A stretch of DNA of 64,000 nt. Origin: Zygaena filipendulae (Eukaryota; Arthropoda; Insecta; Lepidoptera; Zygaenidae). Below the pieces are notes generated by a model that was not told the origin of the DNA, ran no database searches, and saw only the letters and a list, made by a program, of their open reading frames with translations. Made by a program: the position numbers and the translations under genes. Of this stretch, positions 1 through 9,300 are shown in pieces (within the stretch, counting starts at the first letter, position 1; each line of letters begins with the position of its first letter). The stretch spans positions 3,673,001-3,737,000 of the forward strand of contig OU015673.1 of NCBI GenBank assembly GCA_907165275.2, written 5' to 3'.

Positions 1-51
1 ATTTTTTATATTCGATTAGGTACACTGATCCCTACTAATCTATACTACTAT

Positions 52-228
52 TATAGATGTTTGTTTGTTACGCTTTCACACCTTAACGGCTCAATCAATC
101 ATCTTGAAATTTGCATACACGTTGTCAGGCGTACAGAGAACATAGGGTACTTTTTAATTTTAATTTCGGAATTCCCGCGGGAACTTTCAACTTATCGCTG
201 GTAAAACCGCGGGGAACAGCTCGTAGTT
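52..228 (-). repeat. CCGCGG-family interspersed repeat
   Basis: Reverse orientation: GTTTGTTACGCTTTCACACC, CTCAATCAATCATCTTGAAA, ATTCCCGCGGGAACTTTC, AAACCGCGGGGAACAGCTC. This is the common lepidopteran repeat seen at about 20 places in this window, and it lacks coding sequence. It may be a SINE or the 3' end of a LINE. Confidence 0.7.
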
Positions 229-248
229 AATAAAACTATGTATCTTAC

Positions 249-315
249 CTTGTTGATGATGTTGGATACTTCCGACGGGAATATGAGGAACGGCCCACGG
301 AAGTAGCATTTGTTA
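249..315 (-). CDS. polybromo: polybromo exon 20 (BAH2, short)
   Basis: Residues 1152-1174: NKCYFRGPFLIFPSEVSN plus IINK, continuing BAH2 in frame (TGD-NKCYFRGP). Acceptor AATACAG, donor GTAAGA. Only 67 nt long. Because it ends at a donor, coding sequence must continue beyond coordinate 1. Confidence 0.9.
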
Positions 316-3300
316 CTGTATTGAAGAATAACATACTTATTATTGTAATTATCTGGTATCACAATTTACATGAGAAAAAAAAATACGGGGTCGATGCATT
401 GTGACATTGTGTGACAAGGGGCGGGAGGGGTTCTGAATTCCGTGACGTCACATTTCAAAATTTTATACATCTAATGGTAAGTCTTAAAATGCAAAATTTG
501 AACTATTAACGAAAACGGTTTAATTTGTTTTGTTGGCGAACTAAGATTTAAATTGTTTTTTCGGGACTCGGGACTGCTGTTTTAATCATTTCTAGATGTA
601 AAATTGCAAAATATGTGATGTCACATTAGGGAAGTAGTGTGTATTAAGCGGGTAGGTGGGCCGTGGGGAGTGGCAAGGCGACGGTACTCACTCGCCGGTC
701 TCCCATATGGTGTCGACCTGCGCGATCAGCTGCTTGCCGCCGTCGGTGACCACGTACACGTAGTCGCCGGTCTTGATGACGCCCGAGCACACCGTGTTGT
801 ACTGCTCGTAGTACGTGTTCTCGTCGTCAGTGCCCAGCGGGTTATACACCACCACGTCCTGGGAACACAACCAAACAACATTCCATACAAATGAACTGGT
901 TCAAGTACCTACTCTCCTACCAGTAGTGACGGCTGGCTTGTACACGTGTACACGTGTCGTGCGTGTGTGCGTATCGTAAGGTTGACAGCGAGATGACAGT
1001 AACTGTAAGCTGTTAGCGAATAAATCCAATCAAAATATGTTTATTCAAATAATTCTTTATAAGCGATTTTGAATAGTCATTGAATGGAAAACATAAAAAA
1101 TAACAACAATAAAATATAATAAATGATTATCATTTTTAATTTTATAAAAATATTAATAAATGAAACAATTACGTCCATGCAGACTTATCGCTTATGTAAG
1201 CGTCAGTGGTGAAAAAACTTTTTCAATTGGTAACTATTTTGGAATTTCATGATACAAGTGTACACCTTGACCCACAAAGGAGCCATGAACCTTTATACCT
1301 AAATGTTGTCATATGTAGATTCTACATGACGTGTTAAACTTTCCTCAGTCTTTACCAAGGTAATTTTCGCGAGCTATGACAGGCAGCAAATTGGTGGGAG
1401 ACGGAGAGTGTCGCTTCATTATAATTATACCTTATCTTTCTGATTTGGTCTCTCACCGGGCGCTCCTTCTCCTGCACGTTCTCCAGCACGTCCAGCTCGG
1501 CGAGCTCGTCCTTGTGCTTCTCGACGCGCTCGCGGAACACGGACACGGTGCGCTGCGGCTCGAGCGGCGCGTCGCGCGGTATGAGCTGCGCCTCCTTCTC
1601 GGCGCCCTCCCACACCTTGATCTTCTTGAACCAGCGGTGCTTCGTGTTGTAGCGGCTCTCGCACACGTACACGTCCTTGTCCGCGTAGCCTGCTCGTACA
1701 GGACGTTGTGGTTTCATTTATACTAATACTAGCTGTACCCTGAGGTTTCACCCGCGGTAATTCCAGAGGTCCCGCGGGAATTCCGGGATAAAAAGTATCC
1801 TATGCTCTTCTCTGAACCCCCGACAAGGTGTATGCAATATTGGATGGCGCTTAAGACGCTTACCTTGCGGCCGGTACTTGAAGTACTCCTTGACATTCAT
1901 GACGTAGCAGTGGCCGAGCACCTGGTCGAGCGGCACGGTGCGGTGCACCTCCGTCTTGAACACCTCTTGCTGCAGGAACTTGCGCGTGCGCACGTGGTAC
2001 GTCTCGTACGGCCTGCGCGCGTGGGGGAGTCAGAGTTCAGTGTCACTATGATTTGGGGTATGATTCGTTATTACTGAGAGCACCGTAAGGTATGACGTCA
2101 ATTTAGTATACTGCGAAGCCGTTCCTTTAGTTAGCTATACTCTGCAATACTGGTTAGTGGTTAAAACGGAACTACTGCCATCCCTGTTATTCATCAGACA
2201 CTATCCCCCCCCAATCGAATACGGAACCTCTTGATTAGCCGAGAGGTATATGGTGACTTTAGTGACCACTGCACCAAAATAGTCTTCCAATAAGTCCGAG
2301 CATTACTGCAATCGGATAGCGAGGGTAGAGAGCGGGAGCGGGAGGGGGAGGGCGGGAGGTGTTTGTGACGTCACCGCCTCACTCACCGGTAGTACACGTT
2401 GGCGTACAGCATGGGCACGCCGTCGCCGCTCGTCCAGGCGCGCTCCACCTGCACGACGGCGGGCTCCTTCCCGCCGCGCTCGTTGGTTACGTACACGAAC
2501 TCGCCCTTGTTGTAGCGCGTCTGCTGCAGCGGCGCGCCGCCCGCGCTCACCGACTCGTCCGTGCTGGACCTGCGGAGGGCGTGACGTCACCCATGTGCGT
2601 GCAAGGAGACGACAAGTGCATGCTTATCTCTTACTCGCATACACTACATCGACTGTCGTATTTACTGAATGGTAGTGTTGAACTTGAACAGCTTGTCAGT
2701 CTTTCAACTTTATATGTTACTACTTTATCAAATGACTATGGCATATTTCTGACGCTGACTGTGTATGTGCGTGTGCACATGTAAGCGCGCGCGTGTGTGT
2801 GTGTATATACGTGTGCATATGTATGAGTGTGCGTGTGCACATGAATGTGTGGGCATGTGCACATGAATGTGTGTGCATGTGCATATGGATGTGTATGCGC
2901 GTGCCCATGCATGCGTGTGTGTATGTGCGTGCGTGTACGTGTGCGTGCGCCCCCCCCCCCCCCCTCCCAACCTGGTCTCGTCCTCGTCGTCGTTCTCCTG
3001 CAGCAGCTTGCACTGCTTGATGAGCTCGACGCTGGTGGCGAGCGCGTCGCGCGTGAACGCGAGCGCGGGCGACGCGAGCGCGCCGCGGCAGAGGGCGTCG
3101 CGCTGCTGCACGTAGTACGACTGCAGCTCGACGCTGTCCTCGAACACCTGGCTGTCCGTGCGGGACAGGCGGCGCGCCCTGACCAGAGAGAGGGAGACAC
3201 GATCGAGTAACGAAACAATAATACACGATACAACCCACCCAATAACAAGGGTGAAGATTTTTTGGGGTACACAAAGGTAACGATTTTTTGGGGCACACAA

Positions 3301-6300
3301 AGGTAACGATTTTTTGGGGCACACAAAGGTAACGGTTTTCTTGGGGTACACAAAGGTAACGAATTTTTGGGGCACACAAAGGTAACGATTTTTTGGGGCA
3401 CACAAAGGTAACGGTTTTCTTGGGGTACACAAAGGTAACGATTTTTTGGGGCACACAAAGGTAACGATTTTTTGGGGCACACAAGTGTAAAGATTTTTTG
3501 GGGCACACAAGGGTAAAGATTTTTTGGGGCACACAAGGGTAAAGATTTTTAGGGGACACAAGGGTAAATTTTTAGGGCCACAAAAGGGTGAAGATTTTTC
3601 GAACGCGGATCAACGTCTTAAACACACACAGGGTTAGACAAACCGACCTCTCGAACACGGCGAACATGTCCTGCTGGAAGTGGTCCAGCCTCTTGTACAG
3701 GCCCTTGTCGAGGCGCCTCTTGACCAGGTCCAGCGATATCGCGCGCACCTTCTCGCCGTTCGGTTTCTCGTCGTGCTCGGGGAGCTCCGCCATGCTGTCC
3801 GAATAACACCTGTTTAAAACGACAGCAAAATTAAAATCACTTTCACATTTATAATATTAGAAAGGATTAATTTAATCCTTTATTGCACATAAAATAATAA
3901 TATTACAATTATAAGTATAGTATGAAAAAGCACAACGTACCTGTCTATTATTTTTTTTTTTACTATCTTATTGACGGACTAAATAGAATTTTAATTTTTA
4001 TATCCCGTCATCATGCTCATTTAGATTTTCATAACCCGGCAACATGCCTATTATTTGACCTGCCGAATATTTAACTTGGCATTATAATTATAGTTCTTAT
4101 TATTGTTTGAACAAAGAGTATTATATATCTACATATTATAGGATATGAGGCTCAAGGCAAGGTGAGAAATCGTTTCGTTTCCACCACGGCACTCACCTGC
4201 CCTCCTCGTCTTGGTGATTGTAGACGCTGGTGAACAGGGTCATCAGCAACTCCTGCACGGCAGCCGGGACATCGGGCACAGCGTCGTCATCCTCCCTGAG
4301 ATAGACCACCGCCGTTATTCACCAAATCATACATTTGGTCAATGATTTTACCCACGGAAGTTAACCGGAGGAACTCCCTAGTTTTCTTAGTAAAAAATTT
4401 TATCTTTTACTATTTATTAATCACAAATTACGAACACAAAAAAGCAATCGTAACGATCGAATCAGGTCATGCCGCATGCGTCACCAATCATTGGTCCGAG
4501 GTTGATCACGAGATCGAACCACTGAGGGCACCTTACCTCGAAAGCGACAATGTTCACAGTGCAAAAATGGCGACGATTATGTCGTACTACCTACCCTAGG
4601 ATACTATGGTAGTATACTGTTAGTTATAACGGAACGAATTTCTCATTGGGTCAGTGCTTTCGGTAATAACGGAACATACCCTTAAATGAGCTAAAAATTC
4701 CATGATAGTTACTTAGTCACTGATACAAATGACCATGAGATATTCTAAAGAGCCTCACCTCAACAGCTGTTTGGTCTGCAGGCAGACCCGCTGTAGTATG
4801 AGCGCGTCCTTGTATATCTGCGAGTCGGGCTCGTTGTACTTGCACGCGTTGTCGAACATCAATATAAAGTCGGACGCCAGCTCGTTGACGGACGAGTAAG
4901 CGCCGACCTTCAGTTTCTGCGCTATCTTCTCCATGTCTATCGGCTTCTTGATCAACTCGTAATAGTCCGGGTATTCCGATTTGCTCGGCAGCTTCATGAA
5001 TATCAACGCCAGCTGCCGGTTGGCTAGAGAGAAAGAAGAGTTTTTTGAGTTTTTGCTGCGCACGCGCAGCAGAGAGAAAGAGATAGAGAAAGAGTAGACA
5101 TACAAATCTTTTTTCAGTTTTATACTAAGTATTTGAAACGCTAACGATATATGCCCTCCATATTGCATTAGGTTAGCCTATAAGGATTTAATTCTGAAGG
5201 ATATGGTGTTGGAATAAATGAAATATATGTATAAGATTATTTTTGTTCTTCCTTTCTTGCTTACATTACTCCTACCTTTAGGGTCCTTGTAATCCCTGAT
5301 GGCGTCGTACAGCGTCCTCAGCTTCTGTTCGTACGGCGACACCTGGCGGTTGGATTTGGTGTTCTTGAACGTTTTGAGGGATTTCTTCTCGTACGTTCGT
5401 TCGTAGGTCCTCTCGGTGTGCGACTCCTTGAGCTTCTCCAGCATGACGCGCTCCAGGAGGTTCGCGTCTTCGTATATCACAGAGCCCTCTTCGTTGAATT
5501 GGCGGCAATTGGCGAACATCAAACGGAAGTCGGCGACCATCTCGTCTATGCTGTTGTAGCGGTCATTCTGGCGGTCAAACATACGTCTACATATTATGGT
5601 ATCTAGAAAAAGCGTTAATAATAATATTGCTTGGAAATTATATCAGACAGTGCCACCTTTACTTCTCAAGCTCATGCTGAGAATACAGCCTACAACTGCT
5701 TTTTATGCATTTGTGCAATAAAAATTAATTACTGCAATTTTTCTTATGACATTCCTCCAGTTGTCCTGCCAACCCTCCAGGTGACAATTTTGTTAGTTTA
5801 AAATATATAAAAACCAAGAAATATTTACAGTAAAAAACAGCAATCAAAGTGAAAAACAGAGAGCAAAATCAAAGTCAGGTTGATTGAAACAGACATTCGT
5901 TAATAACGTTAATTTTTTAAATTTTTTGGTAAAAACTTTAAAACTAACACAGAATTAGATAGACGTTCCAACATTAATTATACAGAATGTTACAGAAAGG
6001 TGTAGTCATTTGACAGTTGTGTTCACGTTATCATCTGCAATATGATGAAATAAACTATTCTAGAAGGAATATTTGTCTTTATTAACTTGTCTATAAAAAA
6101 CCTAAACGGTGATAAATTGCATTAAACGGTCACCGTCACCTGTAACCGATTTATGACCCACCTAGTGATGTGACATGTTTATTTTGTTGCGGAAATAGAC
6201 AATAAAAATATTTTTCTTTGGGTTTCGTAATTATTAAATATAGTTTTCGGGCTAAATATTGTATAAGGTTACCAGATCACAATATTGAAATATGACCACA

Positions 6301-9300
6301 CCTTTCTATAATATCCTGTATATTAAAGTAACATACAATATTTCAATATTTGTGAAACCATAAACCCGCAGCCGGTACCTTGATATTGTTCTCTATGGTG
6401 ATGACATCTATGGGCCTGTCGATGAGACTGTAGTACTCCGGGTACAGTTTCTTGCTCGGCTTCTCCATGAACAGCAGCATCGGCTGCCGGCCGTCGGGGC
6501 ACGTGTAGTCGACGAGGTGCCGCGCGAGGTGGTGCAGCCGCTTGCGCAGCGGCGCGGCGGCGCGCGGCGCGCCCGGGCTCGCCGCCGCCGCGGGGGGCGC
6601 GCCCGCCGCCGGCAGCGGGTTGATGCGCGGCCGGCCTGGCCGACGGTCACCACATTATTAGCTGTTTCGCGCGGTTTCATCCGTAGCAATTTCAGAGTTC
6701 CCGCGGGAATTGGGACGTTGACGACTTTTGAAAATCGAAATTCTAATTAGTCTGTCAGTTAGAAAATAAAAAAAAACAATATCTTTCAAATAAATTAAAA
6801 TATACAGAGATAAAAATCATTAGAGTTTAGAATGGGAGCTGGTGACGTCACTAACCGCTATAAGACGCCATACACACTGTCCGGTTAGTGACGTCACACG
6901 AAATTTCAACTCAACTCTTTAGTTACGTAAAGAAAAAATACGTGTCCAATATTTTTTATCTACAAGACGGACCAAAAAAAATTTGTCAACATGCCTATTC
7001 CAGGATAAAAAGTACCCTATGTCCTTCTCTGCAATCCTGACATGCAAAATTTCATGATGATCCGTTGAGCCGTTAAGGCGTGAAAGCGTAACAAACAAAC
7101 ACACAAACTTACTTTCGCATAATATTAGAAAGGACTAGCTTCCCCCTGCGGCTTCACCCGCATTTATTTTAAAGTAACCGAGAGAATTTCGGGAAAAAAG
7201 TACTCCGGTTTTAAGTCATGGCGGTTTTAGCTCTAAGCGATTTCTTCCATACAACTTTAATGTTACCTCTCGGGCGGGGCGTGGCGGCCTGCGCTTGATT
7301 CTTCACCGACGACAGGCTCTCGTCGTCACTGGAAGAGCTCGGCACGATGTCCAGTAGCTCTTGAACGCGTTGCTGCATCAATCTGTGAAAGTAGCAAAGA
7401 ACTACGTAAAGACATTCTCCATTTCTCCTTAAGAACTTTTGGGAACTGTCTTTACAACCGTGGCGCGCTTGTCTCGCATACGTGACCTGTCTAGTTGATA
7501 TAATGTTTTTCTCAGTGACCTGTACCATTCTTCAATAAGTGCCCGTTTGACCCGACACCTAGCAGCCCCGGATCTATGATATTTTCGAAATGAAGCAGAA
7601 ACTTAATAGTGGCGCCCCTCTCTCCAGCGTTTGAGATAAATTAATAAGAAAAACTCACAAATATATGTACACGTCTTGTAGTGAGGGTCACGTCTTTGAC
7701 AACCTAATTGGCGTAGTAGGTCACCATGCCTGCCCGCTAATCAAGAGGTTCCGGGTTCGATTCCCGGGATCAAGTAGATCTGTGTGTTATGACGTGGATT
7801 ATTATTATTATTTACTTTTAATCATATGTAAAATAAAAAAAAAATTGGCGCCCCCTGTAACTGCCGCCCGCCCTGGTTCGCCGCCCCTAGATCCGGGACT
7901 GACACAGGACACCCCAGTATAGTAGACACGTAGTCCACCCACCTCTGCAGTTTGACCGCGTCCTTGTACAGCCGGGACGTGGGCACGTTGTACCGCTTGG
8001 CGTTCTCGAACATGATGTTCATGTCGCCGGCCACCTCGGACAGCGTGCCGTACCCGCCGCGCCGCACCTTGGCGCGGATCTGGCTCAGCGACACCGGGTT
8101 CTTTATCTCCTTGTAGTAGTCCGGGTACTCGCGCCGGGACGGCAGCTTCCAGAACCGCTCCACCAGCGGCGCGCCTGCACATTTTTTTTTAAATTTTGTT
8201 TATTGCCATAAACCCTATTTGTATTTGTTGGCGGGCTGGTTTCCGCAACTCAATGTCTGAGCGCCAATTTTGCGTGTCGAACATAAAATCTTTAACAACG
8301 ACAGCTGTTTAGATTTTATGATAATATGATAATAATAATACTTTTATAAAAATAAATGGATGAACATTATATGTTATTCTATAACCGAAAAAAAAAAAAA
8401 AGAATCCCTGACCTGAGGGTTAATGCATGCTAAACACGCACGCACGGTCATGCACAAACACACAGACATACACACATACAATGCTATACATATCTTAGCA
8501 CGTATCTTTCCAAATTCAACTAGAACATGAACATGCTGCATCCAAATCGCTTAAGACATAATTAAACATCAATAATTTTCCATCTAAAAATATAATCTGT
8601 ATGAAATACATATTTTCAAAATGTGACTCCCTGTACCTCAATCGGAGCTTTACCAAAATAGAGCAGTATAGGATTCTTTAGAGATAAATGATTACAAAAC
8701 CAGCTGTTTCCCGGGGTTGCACTTGCTTCCATCGGGTTTATTTTTTGTTGACCTAAATATTTTTGGACCTGAATCAAAAACTATGAAAATAAAAATGTGC
8801 AAGTGTCTCACCATTGGGCCCCAAATGGTTCTTGATGGTATCCAGCAGCTTCCACTGCGGCGAGTCTTCGTTTTCCGCCTTTTCCTCCTCGCTGTCACCG
8901 CTCTCCTCCGAATGCTTCAAATATGTAGGCTATTAGCCGTACACCACAATCATATTGTACTATACATATAATCTATATGTATGTACTATGTACATATAAA
9001 ATAAAACAGTCCACACAAAAATTACCGCGGCTGAGATATTGAACATACAGATGTTTAATATCTCACTACCCGTGGTAATTTCAGAGATTCCATGGGAAAA
9101 ATAGGGAGATATAGGTATTCAACTAGATGTTGAGTGTGCAATTTCGAAGTTCCTGCGGAAATTCCAGGTTACAATATAGCGTATATTTCTCAGGTATGAT
9201 GTAGCATTCTAATGGTGAAAGAATTTTTGAAATCGATCTAAAAGTTTTTGAGTTGAATCGTAACAAACAAACAAACAAAAAATCAAATCTTTCCTCTTTA

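Noticed and set aside
1376..2077. Plus-strand open frames opposite polybromo exons 17 and 18
   Set aside because: Antisense shadows of GC-rich exons; the minus-strand frame matches BAH-domain protein.
2720..3561. Three overlapping minus-strand frames of about 270 codons
   Set aside because: They read through the minisatellite, polybromo exon 15 and the GT microsatellite. Only the exon 15 part (2972-3178) is real coding sequence, and only in one frame.
5418..5606. Plus-strand frame opposite polybromo exon 11, and the ACG acceptor at about 5590
   Set aside because: The frame is a shadow. The GTAG acceptor upstream of exon 11 would put TGA in frame after three codons, so the CCAG acceptor at 5568-5569 was used.
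7709..7775. Functional tRNA gene
   Set aside because: A- and B-box-like words are present, but there is no 7-bp acceptor stem closing the molecule, and a TTA-rich tail follows; a SINE fits better.
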